Source: Usnea hakonensis (taxonomy: Eukaryota > Ascomycota > Lecanoromycetes > Lecanorales > Parmeliaceae). From it: DNA of 64,000 bases. The notes below the pieces were generated by a model. That model saw only the letters and a list, made by a program, of their open reading frames with translations. It had not been told where the DNA came from and made no database searches. Shown piece after piece: positions 45,645-57,434 of this stretch (the stretch's first letter is position 1; each line of letters starts with the position of its first letter). Where the stretch lies: the NCBI GenBank assembly GCA_013423325.1, contig BLJB01000008.1, positions 248,001 through 312,000 on the forward strand. The letters run 5' to 3'. The translations under genes and the position numbers were made by a program.

Positions 45645-46086
45645 CACGGAGGTAGAAGCGTGCGTGACAGAGAATGAATTCTGTAGATACAATGTATCAT
45701 TGGATGCAAGGATTTATGTGAAAATATAGAGTAATCTCGGTTAAAATTCGGCAAAGTAGATCAAAGATAACGGCGCCATGTTTCTATCTCATGGCTCGCT
45801 ACCTCAGCATTAAGTAATTTACCGAGGCAAGATCGAAGATTACATATGATGGATATTAGAGGCAAGCCCCGTTTTTGCGGTACTCGTGGCCTTACCTTTG
45901 TTATCTGAGGAGCGGGGCAAAACAGTGCTCTGGATTATGCGTAGCAGGCCAAGATCTGCGGTAGATTGATTGCAGGATTTATGATCCTCCTCCTCCTTCA
46001 CTATCACCGTAGGATTGTGGATTGAGGATCTACTGGCTTTTTGTCTCTTTTGGCACTTTGCTCGACGAGCACTCATTGTCATCAAT
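45645..46086. other. Intergenic region
   Basis: Upstream region of the GNAT gene, 3' flank of the FAD-oxidase gene; no supported feature. Confidence 0.5.
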
Positions 46087-47694
46087 CTATTCTGTAAACA
46101 ATTTGAAGCCGCCTGGTACCCCCTTCTGGAACAGTCCCTGTGGATCATACTTCCTGCTGACGGCCTGCAATTTTTGTTTGTTTGCCTCGCCATATCCATC
46201 TATCGGGTTCTGCGTCTTGTCCGCGTAGTTCAAGTATACGAACCTGTGGTAGACCCCTTTCTCTCGTGCAAGTATCTCGACATCCGTGATGATTTTGGAA
46301 GCTGTCTCGTTGACAAGTTTGTCATCAGCTGCTTCGGTCCAAGACGATCCTAATAATACATTGACCAAGGGACCATCAGAGGGATCAAGTCCCTGGGAAT
46401 TTCCTCCTTGAGCAATAGATCTAGAAGCGATGGCAGGGGCGATGGGTTGGAAGGTCAAAGACCAAGTGATTTCTTTGATGTTTTCAATTTGGTTGATGGT
46501 ACTGTTGAATCTCTCATAGACAGTGTTTAGAAAGGACAGGTCGTTCTTGAAGGTTGTCGTCATGTATATCTGCCTTTGGTTGGGCAGTTTTGGTGCTCTA
46601 TAGATGGTCTCGCTCAGAACTTGAATGAGAGACGGAAGAATGGGAAAAAAACATACTGCCAACCACCAGGAGAGGCTGCCCCTCGATCTACCATGACCTC
46701 CAACAAGCTTCCGATGCGCACAGTAGACGCAATCTGGGGCTCTATTGCCGTGAATGGTTGAAGTTTAGGTGGGTTCACTTGTGGTTTAGTATAATACAAG
46801 CCGTTGATCGCCGCCACTCCATAACCTTGTCTGTATCCGAATCTCACGATGATTGCAGAGTATTCATCGTATTCCGGGTCCTGAATAAAATTGTAGAGGG
46901 CCTTAAGCTGTTGCGATGCGGTAGCGATGGGATAGTATACGACGCCTCCCCAAAAAGGACCCTGATCAAACGTCTCTATATCAATGCGGGTAACGACACC
47001 GAAGTTGTTGGAGCCTCCACGAAGAGCAGTCCAAAGATCGGTGTTTTCATCTTTGTTGGCATTGGCTATAGTACCATCGGCGAGCACTATCTCGAAATTC
47101 ACGACGTTATCGCAGACAAAGCCTTTACGCGCCGAAAAGTATGAGAGGCCACCTGAGGATAGTCAATTGATGGCTCTAGATCAAGAATGGAAGAAGGAAG
47201 CCCGGCAGACCTCCCAGAGTAAGTCCACCAACGCCGACAGTCGGTGCTCGGCCGCCGCACACGGTCAAATTCTTGGGACTAAGGTAGGCATAGACATCTG
47301 CCCACTTCGCCCCAGCCCCTACTGAAATGATTGAGTCGTCTGCATTCATAGTCATCGATTCCATGGATGTCATTTCAATCACAACGCCACCCTCAAGAGA
47401 CGCACTCCCAGCCGAGGGAGTATGGCCTCTTCCTCTTATGGCGAATTGAGCTGAGTGCGAGCTCGACTCGTAAACAGAGGCCAACGCTTTTATGGCAACA
47501 GACACATCGCTCGAGTTCTGTGGTGTGACGATACAGCTGGGAGAAATCTCTTCTGCTTGTTGGGAGAAGTATGGAATCCTAGTCTTCTGATATGCAGGGT
47601 CGTCACGGAGTGAGACTTTTCCAGGGAGGACTTCAAGTAGAGTATCATACTGAACCTTGGCGTAAGATTTTATATCTAGTTGCGGATACGCCAT
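46087..47694 (-). CDS. FAD-linked oxidase, PCMH/BBE type (501 aa)
   Basis: Three exons: 47694-47211, 47152-46657 and 46612-46087, total 502 codons. The last splice site (AG at 46614-46613) is the only near choice that keeps frame with the GTATGT donor. The FAD-binding PCMH domain shows ISPSCIVTPQNSSDVSVAIK, RGRGHTPSAG (H91, the usual covalent flavin His) and TVCGGRAPTVGVGGLTLGGG. At the position where bicovalent family members have a Cys before P-T-V, Ala150 is present, so mono-covalent flavin is likely. The C-terminal BBE-type segment reads YRFVYLNYAD-like (HRFVYLNYADKTQNPIDGYG) and KYDPQGLFQ. Members oxidise alcohols, sugars or secondary metabolites. No signal peptide is visible, so it is probably intracellular. 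Confidence 0.85.
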
Positions 47695-48398
47695 TTTCGA
47701 TGACGGTACAATTGTAAGGCAAGTTGTGAGCAACGGGAATGAAGCTCAGAATGTAAAGCCCTGGTGATTGAGGTCATGAGGCATTTCGTTCCGGTTCGTC
47801 GGCAGCAAAACGTCATGCAGCAGATGATCGTCCTGCCCAAAGGTCTCTATTGGCCGAAGGGTAATGTAAACAATACATACTATATTTGTACTCAACATGA
47901 AATAAATTGGGACCTAATTGCCTCTGCCATATTCCAAATGGTCCCTAGAGTTCCGTCCATGTGCCGCCCACGGTATGGGTCTCTGTCGGGGGTTTATTCA
48001 ATAGAGAAAGGCTAGGGTAGGAATTGGACAGCCCTAAGCCATTCATTAGGACCCACCCCGTAGCACTAGAACTACGTATTCCTCTCTTGTGCAGAGGCAC
48101 TCCATAGAGACTTGAGCTCAAAGGCATTCTATCAGGCCTCGTAGGGTATTCCCAACCCCGAGGGATCGCGAATTACGGTTCGGACAACTCTTCAGATGGG
48201 AATGTAGACAAGGTATTGAAATCCAGGACTTTTGGTGTACACCTCTGCGGAAGTCGAATATGAGATACACAATCAAGTATTTGCGCAGGTTCGTTGAGGC
48301 AATGAATATACCAAGCATTTCTTTATCAAGGATTGTTCGTGGTAAGAATTTTGGAGGCTACTATTGCTGGAGACCTTATCTCAGAGATTTACAGGCTC
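47695..48398. other. Intergenic region
   Basis: Upstream of the FAD-oxidase gene and downstream of F-box gene 2; no supported feature. Confidence 0.5.
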
Positions 48399-49973
48399 TT
48401 AAAGTAAGAGCGTGATGTGATTTATTCTGCATCTCTCACTCAGCTCCAGATCGCCGTTTTTTTCTTCTTGACTCTGCCCTCTTTCGTCGTTCCTCTCGAC
48501 CTTGATTACCTCGAGTCTTGGCAGTCGATTTCTACAGCGTGGCAAGTCACTGAACATTTCCACCACATCTTCTCTCGACAACCCTTTTCCGACCAGAGAA
48601 GACGTCATACCAAAGTCTTTGATGGTTATTGGAAGAAAATCCACCAGCCGATGCGGCCTTATCTTTTCCCAGAGTATCTTCTGCTTGGGTCTTCCGAGAC
48701 TCGACGACACACTACTGGAGGGCTCGGTCTTCTTGAAAAGCATCATGGTGTCTAGGTGTACAAATTTTAAGGCCCGAAAGAAACGAAGGCTCTCAATGAA
48801 TGGCTCATCGTTGGAGAGTTTTACCACACCAGCAAGACTTCCTGCTGTGAGGTCCAGTGAGACAAGGCTGTGACTTGCATACAGCCATAAATTCGCAACG
48901 ATACCACGAGGCTCCCATATGGGCCTGTCAGCCTCCGTCTTGTTTTCGGGACATGGTAAACTATCTGTGTCTTCGCATGTGGCGTCATTTTCTGCTTGTG
49001 GTCCCCATTTGAGGGAGTCTAGCTCATTGATGTCGATGGTCCATGCCCAACCCGGGTCAGTAGAAAGCCGAAAACTAAAAAACTTCAGACCTTTGCAACC
49101 TCGAATAAGACTCCAAAGGCTGGCTCTGTCAATGTCACCCTGTAAGTCAAGGTTGATAACCTCTGAAGTTCCCACATCTGCGGTCCACTGGAGATCGCGG
49201 CCGTGGAGGACGCGACCGAGAATTTTGCGCATGCTTGGCAATTCCATGAATGGAACGGCCAATTGCGCCCGAACTTCGATGCATACATCATCATCGTAAC
49301 CCCACAATACGAACTCCGAGAATCTGCTAAACAACCTCAGTTTGTTGGTGTCAGGTCTTTTTACAATGCTAATCAGCGAGAGTAACCGACCCCCCCACTT
49401 TTCCTCATTCGACCAGATCTCCTCTGGGTCATATATCTCCAAAGTCTCCAGATTAGGGTACAAAGTGAAGAGCAGGAATATAACAGCCGCACAGTTACCC
49501 TCATTAATCATTTTAGTCCATGCCTTCACGTCAAATTCTCCTAAGTATTGTAGAAGTGCGGTATAGACATTGTCGACCAAGGCTGTAATCTTATGACCAT
49601 ATTGGGTTTCAACATGACCAACGAGCTCGAGGATTGCTTCATTCTCGCCTTCGTCGGCCGGCTCTGAAAAGTCCAAGGACCCAATTCTCATGACCTTGGT
49701 ATAGAACCGACAGTCATCGTCCTTCAAAATGTCTTGCAAATATTTCGAAGGGTGAATTATCGGAGGCTCCTTCCACCTCTGGAACTCACGGAAGGAAAAG
49801 CCAATCACAATATCCTCAGCCTCGGCTCTCTTCCTTCTATGAAATGCCAACCTCTCCTGGGCAAGGGCATTGAAATGCTTGCAGCATGACGCTAGCGACA
49901 CAATATCACCTGCTGAAGTCATCTCAATGATACGAATGATTATCTCATTGGCTACCCCACCGAAAGGAGACAT
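48399..49973 (-). CDS. F-box-like protein 2 (524 aa)
   Basis: Single exon from ATG at 49973; the frame extends 24 nt further only to a GTG. The N-terminus VANEIIIRIIEMTSAGDIVSLASCCKHFNALAQE is a clear F-box. It shares several blocks with the F-box protein at 58990: HPSKYLQDILKDDDCRFYTKVMRIGSL against HPLLDLRDLLEDEDVRFYPRVMKINSL, and near the C-terminus FVHLDTMMLFKKTEPSS, LVDFLPITIKDFGMTS and VGKGLSREDVVEMFSDLP against the corresponding LDTMMLYERTKPSA, LIDFLPASIQIFQMTS and VGKGLSRKEVDSMFKDFP. These are paralogues. An SCF ubiquitin-ligase adaptor role is inferred from the F-box. Confidence 0.85.
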   Translation of the reverse strand: MSPFGGVANEIIIRIIEMTSAGDIVSLASCCKHFNALAQERLAFHRRKRAEAEDIVIGFSFREFQRWKEPPIIHPSKYLQDILKDDDCRFYTKVMRIGSLDFSEPADEGENEAILELVGHVETQYGHKITALVDNVYTALLQYLGEFDVKAWTKMINEGNCAAVIFLLFTLYPNLETLEIYDPEEIWSNEEKWGGRLLSLISIVKRPDTNKLRLFSRFSEFVLWGYDDDVCIEVRAQLAVPFMELPSMRKILGRVLHGRDLQWTADVGTSEVINLDLQGDIDRASLWSLIRGCKGLKFFSFRLSTDPGWAWTIDINELDSLKWGPQAENDATCEDTDSLPCPENKTEADRPIWEPRGIVANLWLYASHSLVSLDLTAGSLAGVVKLSNDEPFIESLRFFRALKFVHLDTMMLFKKTEPSSSVSSSLGRPKQKILWEKIRPHRLVDFLPITIKDFGMTSSLVGKGLSREDVVEMFSDLPRCRNRLPRLEVIKVERNDERGQSQEEKNGDLELSERCRINHITLLL

Positions 49974-51041
49974 TACGTTGACGGATAGTCGAGACACCCG
50001 CAGCCAAGTGACCGTTCCTGGATGAAAGTTGAACTCAGAGATCTCTGCCTCGAAACCCGCAGTGGTGGTCGATAGGGTTTAAAAAGCGTCAAAATCGCTC
50101 ATGCTAGTCCGAGTGTGGCGATTCGTTCAATTCCGCCTGGAGATCGTACACGCACAGAACAAGTAGCGTGAGGTTGATAATCATCAGAAAATCACGGAGG
50201 TCAAGCTCTTAAAAACTTCTTTTAAATCTCCAATAAGCAGCTAACGGGTACCATGAAGACCTTTTCGTTACTATCGGGACGTTTCACAACGTGCAATCCA
50301 ACCTTTCCGCTGCACAAACAAGCAAATACCACTTGACTAACTCATATCCCCATAATCCGTGCTCCAAAAAGAAAATATCTGTAATATAAACCAAGCAATG
50401 TCGAACTAGCGATAATCGTCTCCAATCACTTCTCCAATAATGCTCTCATTGCCGGACGACGGCGTCGGAGTGCATGTTTGCACGAGAATGGTTTGCTAAT
50501 ATTCCGAAATTATTCTCTAGAGCGTCCAATGCTAGCTAGAGACAAATCTCTACCAGTATCAAAGGAAAGGAAGGCGCAGAGCCCGACCATAACGCACCTC
50601 TAACACCGTTTCTACTCAAAATCCAACGCAGCAGTTATTACTCTGATCTCCCACACCCCCTACATATCACACTATTCCAACTCAACCATTCTCTTATCAC
50701 ACCATTACGGTATTTCTTACTTAACCCCAGACTACCAATTCCACAGCAACAAGGCAAGTCTAGGAAGTGTGTAATATGCTTTTGTTGGAGATCGGTTATG
50801 GGATGTAGGATTGATGGAATAGCTAATGTACTGTAGGGAAAGCTACTTGAATAGCCTGTGAAAGCCCTTTCATCACACCCCCATGATGCCGCACCGAATA
50901 CACACACCCCCATGGTGCATCATGATATGGCCTCCCAGGACCCTTCCACCTCTAGCAACTGCAGCCCATTCCTTCGTGACACGAGCACGGCCTTGACTCC
51001 TTTTCTGGACATTCACATACCCATCGAAGAGGTCGACTTGA
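49974..51041. other. Intergenic region with a possible gene remnant
   Basis: At about 50755-50875 (minus sense) a 70-bp stretch resembles the 5' coding part of the gene at 51042-51721, sharing TCCTACATCCCAT and an AAGTAGCT block, with peptide similarity limited to SSS and ILHPI. No intact frame. The rest has no recognised feature. Confidence 0.35.
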
Positions 51042-51721
51042 CTACTGCCTTTGTAGCAAACTCTCATACTGGAATCCAACGTGTCTCGTTTCTAGATCGT
51101 GTGTCGCCGTCGTAGAATTGATGCCCCGGTTTGAGGTCTTTCTTGGCCCTGCCTCTTGTACCTCATCAGCCTCTTTCATTTCCCGCCAGCGATCTAGCGT
51201 ACCTGATAACATCTCCTCACAGCGTAGCAAGCGAGGCCCAACCCAGTAGTAATAAGTACGCCGATCAAGACCATGCTCACAAACCCATCATGACTTGAGA
51301 GCTCTTGAGGTGGAACCCATGGGATTTGAAGTGCAATATCACAGATAGCATGCATTCTTCAACTATTTGTCCCTTGGAATACAACACTCATCTTTTATCG
51401 AATCTCCTCGTCTCTACATCCTGGCATCATCATACTAAGCGTTTCATAGCTTGGTGGGGCTCGAAGCTCAGCCATATGGGCACGGATGGCTTTTCTATCG
51501 TTATCATAGCTTAAATTCATCGTTAGAGCCATTGCGTTGTAGAAGGTGGATCGGTCGTTGGGAATGATGGTTAGGTCTGAATAGTGTGTAGATAGATCTG
51601 TTAGTGAGAGCGCTAAGGAAGTGTTGGGAATTGGTATGGGATGTAGGATTAATTGTCTGATTTTGGCTATGTAGAGAGAGCTACTTAAATAAGGTAGCTG
51701 TAAAACCTCCGCCAAGACCAT
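51042..51721 (-). CDS. Candidate single-pass membrane protein (165 aa model)
   Basis: From ATG at 51721 the frame gives MVLAEVLQLPYLSSSLYIAK and a polar stretch (LTDLSTHYSDLTIIPNDRST), interrupted by TAA at 51397-51395 and a TGA further on. The same frame continues into PWVPPQELSSHDG and a hydrophobic helix MVLIGVLITTGLGLACYAV followed by RRCYQ. A tail in another frame (GPRKTSNRGINSTTATHDLE) ends at 51042. Introns 51435-51304 (132 nt) and 51202-51153 (50 nt, CTGAT branch) would remove all stops and join 166 codons in phase. If they are wrong, this is a pseudogene with two nonsense codons and a frameshift. No signal peptide is visible; function unknown. Confidence 0.45.
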
Positions 51722-52247
51722 CTGTTATGCTGAATTAAAAAGACGGAGAGTCCCAAATGAGGACGGGGAGATTCAGGGGTGTTTTCTTGGCATGTGAACA
51801 GCCGGATTAGTGCGTTTCCCTAGAATGCTAAGAACAACTCAATCTTGAGACTGTATACACTGTCCAGGATTCTTAATTGGAGCGATTTGGGATACTCTCA
51901 GCCTTCTACTTCGCTCACAGAACGGTCTATGGAGAGCGCTAAGGCTCATTGAATACCTAACACAGATGAAGACACATGGCTATGATTCTTAAACTAGTCA
52001 TATTTGGCGGCACACTAGTGCTAAAGAGACAACAAATGTTCCTCGGAAGGCCAAATGCTGGCAGTAAATCTACCGCCTTTTAAGAAAACCCCTTCGCGTT
52101 TGTTGACGCGGTGAAAAGCGTGGTCCTATCGTTAAGCTTGATTCTCTGGTAGTGCTGGATTCCGGATTGACATATCCTCAGTATAACGATCTCTGTATCT
52201 ACTAGGTCTTGAGAAGCCTAGTCCCACATCATTGAGATTGACCATCC
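51722..52247. other. Intergenic region
   Basis: Between two minus-strand genes; no supported feature. Confidence 0.5.
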
Positions 52248-53775
52248 CTAAACTTGAGGAACTGGTGGCGCTTGCCTCGACTGTTGAACAGTAACAGTTT
52301 TGCGAACAACGCCCTCCTCTAAATCCCTGTGAGCAGGTCTCTCTCCACGGATGTTAGTCCTAGTTGATCCCATTTCATTTCCTCCAAGACGTCGAGTGTC
52401 ACGGAGCTCAAAATAGCCTTTGTCACGCTCGTCGTACCTGTTAGGAATGACGAACTCCTCGGACGAACGTAGCTCTGTGGTGGTTCCGCGCGAAAGCCTG
52501 ACTCTGCTGCTCGAAGCGGCATGTCTGGTTCTGAGAATGAGAGTATTCATACCAGCCAAAAAAGTCGCACCAGGCATCTGACCGTTGAAGAAGGACGCAA
52601 ATCCTGGCATTGAACCGACAATTATAGCGACGTAGATCTCACAGGCCCTGTTGCAAACATCAGCAGTGGCATGTTTGCCCGGACGCCGACAGGCACTCAC
52701 ATGCAGATATTAACACAAGATTCTCCCCAGAATAAGTCAGCATCGGTTGCTTGAAGTTTTATCCGATATACCATTCCCACGACTGCAGCCATTATTCCCC
52801 TGAACCTAGGTCAACTCTGACAGCGGTTCGGCTCGTTTGAAGGACTCACAGAATGGCAGTTCCAAAGACACTTAGGATTGATGACCGCCTCTTCTTCGAC
52901 ATATGCAGACTTAGTACAATGGGCATAGGAAGGAAGAAGATGTAGAGATCTATGACGACCGCTAATACGCCCTGAACCACGCCATATACTACGTCTTTCT
53001 CGCATCTTCGGGTGATGTCCTCGATGTCCCACTTCTCCCCGGCTCGTGGCGTGCACCACAAGGTCCCAAACAGAACGCCGCTCCAGCATATCAAGAAGGT
53101 GACGATCAGTCCGGTCCAGATACCATATCTCATCTTTTGATCAATTGAAAAGATCCGGAGATAGAGAAGGAATATCGTACTCTTGGCAAAAAACAGCGCG
53201 GGTCCAACAGTGACGCTATTCGAGTAGTTTAGCTGGCTCATTTTAGTTATTTAGTCTCGGTCTACATTGGGGCTTGCAATATTACTTTGAGGTATCTTTC
53301 ATTAAGCCAGACCAACGGAAGGTCATAGCTATGCCTAGCGTACTTACGCACTACGCCATAGTCAGCTTACAGGCAAACTCCACATGTGGCACGCTCACTT
53401 ACATATTATTTGCAGTGCAGTATATCCGAAAGCCAAGATGATCGCAATGATACAGAAATCTAAGGGCTTTAGCGCACTCGATGACCGGGATGGAAGAATG
53501 GATTCTTACAGTCATCGACTCCAAAACCTCGCGGGCCATGGAGGTTCGCGTACAATCGGATCATTACAAATGAAAGGGCCCATGCGATCATTACTACATT
53601 GATAGCGATGATGGTCGGCGCCAAGGTCTCAGGGTCGATGAAATTGGAAGTGACGCCAGGAGGAGGTATGCCGGCAGGGATCTCCAATAAATTTGCCTAG
53701 TCAGAGATTAAAACTTGTTCCACTCACGAAAATACTCCAATACTTATGATTACTTACATTTGGTACCGAAGACAT
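52248..53775 (-). CDS. Second SAT4/rhodopsin-type integral membrane protein (402 aa)
   Basis: Seven exons: 53775-53758, 53696-53510, 53459-53403, 53350-53286, 53232-52850, 52799-52701 and 52647-52248; all six introns are 46-62 nt and phases give 403 codons. Motifs in order: an N-terminal helix ending FVMIRLYANLHGPRGFGVDDY, the conserved DDY(F) site; NERYLKLNYSNSVTVGPALFFAK; LLYLRIFSIDQKM; LFGTLWCTPRAGEKWD; CEKDVVYGVVQGVLAVVIDLYIF; LSLHMSKKRRSSIL; CEIYVAIIVGSMPGFASFF. Seven helices are expected, with a long polar cytoplasmic tail. This matches the fungal rhodopsin/PTH11-like superfamily. It is related in fold but not a close copy of the 8016-9415 protein. Ligand unknown. Confidence 0.85.
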
Positions 53776-56180
53776 GGCGAATTACGATGATTGTAAATAG
53801 CTAACAGCCAGATTACTTACCTTTTTTTATCCTAAGGAATTTTGAAATTGAGAAGGAACCCTTTAGATTATATTAATTCTCGACTACTTTCAGCCTCGTG
53901 GCATTGGCTAGAGTCGAGGTTCTTCTTGATCCGTGGAGAAAACATGCCAATGCATGCCGCTTCTTTGCATTGGTATCGCATAAGGCGGGATTCGTGTTCG
54001 AAAGTAATTCGGAAAACAGGTCGTGTTCACGTGCAAGCCACGACAGGCTCGTAAATCGTACGTGAGATTTTAGAGTCCTTGAATGCTCCAAGTTTCGGAT
54101 TTGATGTCAACTCAGAAGGCTTTGATCCCTTGGGTGGGTGCAACATCAGTTGCTTGTATGTATGAGATGCCGAAGAAAGGGGTTGAAGGTTGCATCCGCT
54201 CAATAAAATCACCTAAGCGGCACCAGAAAAGAACCCTTTCTTGGGACGCTGAAATCCCCACAAATTCAGGAATTTGAGATGTTGATCTGTACAGTCTAGA
54301 AAGCGGGGATTCAGCGGCCCGTATTGCAGGACAACCTTGGAGGAAGTTTTCCGTACATGGCACAAAAGCTGGAGTCATGCCTCGAGCTTGAAAATCAAGG
54401 TGTATGTTTCATGGGAGCTGGAAATCACCAAGGCTTTACCTTGTCACACGAGGAAAACCGAGCTGATTACTTTGGAAAGGATGAAGTTTGTACTGTGGAT
54501 CGCGGCACGGGCTGACCTTCCCAATTTGAACATGGCACAGCCACCACTTCATTATTATCATGATTCATTTTGGGCCACACCTCTCGTATTGTTCGTGTCT
54601 AATACGCCTGACCCTCCTTTTCTTCCCCTAGAGAATGGCTTCTTGCGCCTCCGAGGGATAAATCCATTACCGTCCGTATAGCTTTGGCTGTCAGGGGCTG
54701 TAGAGGTAAACAAGGTGAGAGCTCATTACAACCTCAGACACCCGAAGAAATTGTCTCGCACCCTCTTCACGACCCTGGGATTCGCAGGATCATCGATAGA
54801 GAGGGCGACGAAAAGCTTAGGTACGTCTGCGCCTACGCCCGAGACATGCTATCGCCCAGATTTGCTCATCACTGGCGTTTATGAGCAAAAGTGGATACTC
54901 GTACACAGCAAGAGAACAAGTGGCTTGAAAACACGAATCTCGGAGGAAATGATCGGCCATCGCTTTCAATCTCAGCATTGCTGTGGTTTCCCTGCTACGA
55001 CATCTGTGACCGTCAGCCTTGCGGCACCTTTCGGAGAATTTCCGGAGGTAGGTCCAGAAGCTGCAGCTGAACAGATTGTCTAGGATAAGGGTTCTTTGAT
55101 GCAGCTCGTGACCAGCACCCATCTGGCAAAGAATAGTAAATATTAGTCTTGCCCTTCAGCGCAGGCCAATCTTCTGTGAAAACCGCCGTAATTTTCAGCA
55201 GAGCAATACCAATGCGCTGTAGAGATTCTTGCTAACCCACCTTGCAAATATTGCAATGCAGCAGTTTCAGCTTTCGAAGTTGGGCCGGTTCGTTTTACTC
55301 TCAACTCGACAGTCGAGGTCTCTTTCAAAGTAGAAACCACAATCAGGAGACATCTGTGTCTTGGTCATCCAATGGTGGTAGATAATCCCAAGACTCCAAA
55401 AAGCCACCCAATCTCTCCCCATCCAATACCAACCCCTAAAAACCTCGCCAAAGCCCCACACCAACCTACCACCCCGTTAACAAATCAGAAACAACAACAA
55501 ACACTATATCTGAGCGCCTGCTATTTTCTAAGAACCATAATTTGTATAGGTAAGTTACGTCCCTCAGAGATCTACACGAGTCAATCTTGCTGTCTGAACC
55601 GAAGCTAAGTGCTCGATCGTGGCGGGAATGAGAGTGCGCTGCCACTGGAATGATTGGGAGGATGCGAATGAGTTAGGTGCGGGGGCGCTAAGATGACGTT
55701 TACTGATGTATGTGATGGTAGTGTCTTGGTGAGGAAGGCTTCGTTGTTGGTTTGAGAGTTATTGTGTGTTGGAGTTGGGAGCACGTTTACTTTACTGTTA
55801 GCGCTATCGTCAACATATTTTCAGACCCGGAGACATTGAGCTGATCCGACATCAAAGATATCATCTAAGAAGCACCTCGAGATTGAAGCGTGGGGGATCT
55901 TGTATTTTGACAACATATGCAAACATCGCTTGCGGTTCCGCAGGCAAATCACTTACTCTATCTGCTTAATTTCAAGCCATAAGATTTGATATACGGTCTC
56001 GAGTAGTGGCCTCTTGAGTATAGACATATTAAAGAGATGAGAGAAATTCACGAGTGTTTAACGAGATGAATGATGTGAGAAGACTATGTACACGGAAGAT
56101 AGAAACCTAGGAATGCGACCAAGATCAAGCTAGTCACTACTAGGCCTCCTGTTGGGAAGTACGTAACAGAGACATGCACG
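53776..56180. other. 2.4 kb intergenic region
   Basis: No supported gene. Several open frames up to 122 codons (54715-55083, +) lack coding features. Confidence 0.4.
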
Positions 56181-57434
56181 TCACAAATAACTCTGGACCT
56201 GCTTCTCGCTCCACGCAAAGAATTCTTCTCCGCGCCCGGTCCCACCTTCGCCTTTCGCTTTCCCGGCGAGCTCGATGTCCTTCCTCAGCGTACCGAAGCG
56301 GCCCCATGGTATGACTAGAAGCCGCTGAGTCAGTAGATTGAATGATAAGGTGAGTATTGTACGTACTCCATGCACCCGTCTTATCAAGCGTAATCTGTGG
56401 AGAAAGACCCGCAAACAATTCGGTGTAGGCGCCATAAATAGCCTCAGAGGAGATGAAGCCTATGAAGAGAGCTCCGAGGCTAGACATGTTGCGCTGGAGC
56501 TCGGTTTTTAAAAACCCGGGATTGAGAGACTGCAGCAATGAGCTTTCGTAATCTCCTCAACAGACTAGGTTCGACACATACCACACTGACAACGCCGTCG
56601 GCTTGGTACCGCTTGGCGAATTCCTTGCCGTATAGGATGTTACCGGCTTTGCTGACCCCATATTTGAACCACGCTGATTCGTCCTTCTTGTAATCCAGGT
56701 TCGTCATGTCGACTGCGCCTTTGGGAGCGAGACCTTCTGCTGCTGACGATGATAGCCAGACCACTCTGACACTTGCTCGGGGCGCAGATTTTGCAGTCTG
56801 AACCAAAATGGGCATCAAAAGCTTAGTAAAAAGGAAGGGGCCTAGGCAATTCACTCCAAGCTGGGCCTCGTAGTTTTGTTTGGTTTTTGAGCCCTGGGGA
56901 GGGACCATGACGCCGGCGTTGTTCCATAAGACATCAAGTCTGGTTTCTTTGGAGAGGAATGACTCGGCGGATTTCTTCACGAGTTCCAGGTCATTCAGGT
57001 CAAGATGTAAGAATTTCACTTTGCCGTTGCTTTTTGGAAAGCTGGTTTGGATCGAAGTGATGGCTTTGGAGGCTTTCTCTTCGGAGCGACCCGCGATGTA
57101 CACCGTGGCGTTATGAGCGTAGAGGATCTTCACGAGCTCTAGGCCGATGCCTGCATTCCCCCCAGTCACAAGGAATACCTGGGGAAGCCATTTATTTAGT
57201 CAACATGCTTGTCGGTTTACTCGGGCTCCTTTGCATAGGGATCAGGCAAGACACTATAGCACTTCAATGCACCAAAAAAATGGCTTTTAATTGAACAAGA
57301 AGACGGTAGAAACGACAAGAGTGGTAATTATGGGAATGAAAGGTTAATTTTCATACCTTGCCTGTTTGGTCTTCAAGATTCTTTTCAGTAAATTTGGCAG
57401 CGGGAGGGAAGATCTGGCGGATCGAGATACTCAT
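56181..57434 (-). CDS. Short-chain dehydrogenase, retinol-dehydrogenase-like (323 aa)
   Basis: Four exons: 57434-57357, 57178-56582, 56529-56367 and 56314-56181, total 324 codons. The first intron is 178 nt; the others are about 52 nt. Classical SDR motifs are present: VFLVTGGNAGIGLELVK (TGxxxGIG dinucleotide loop), LHLDLNDL, WNNAGVMVPP (NNAG), VVWLSSSAAEGL (catalytic Ser) and FKYGVSKAGN (catalytic Y-x3-K). The C-terminal part SLNPGFLKTEL and PWGRFGTLRKD is typical of fungal retinol-dehydrogenase/WW-domain-oxidoreductase-like SDRs. It should use NAD(P)H; substrate unknown. No membrane helix or targeting peptide is visible. Confidence 0.88.

Noticed and set aside
42316..57434. Secondary-metabolite gene cluster
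   Set aside because: No PKS, NRPS, terpene cyclase or DMATS and no pathway-specific regulator; enzymes are scattered.
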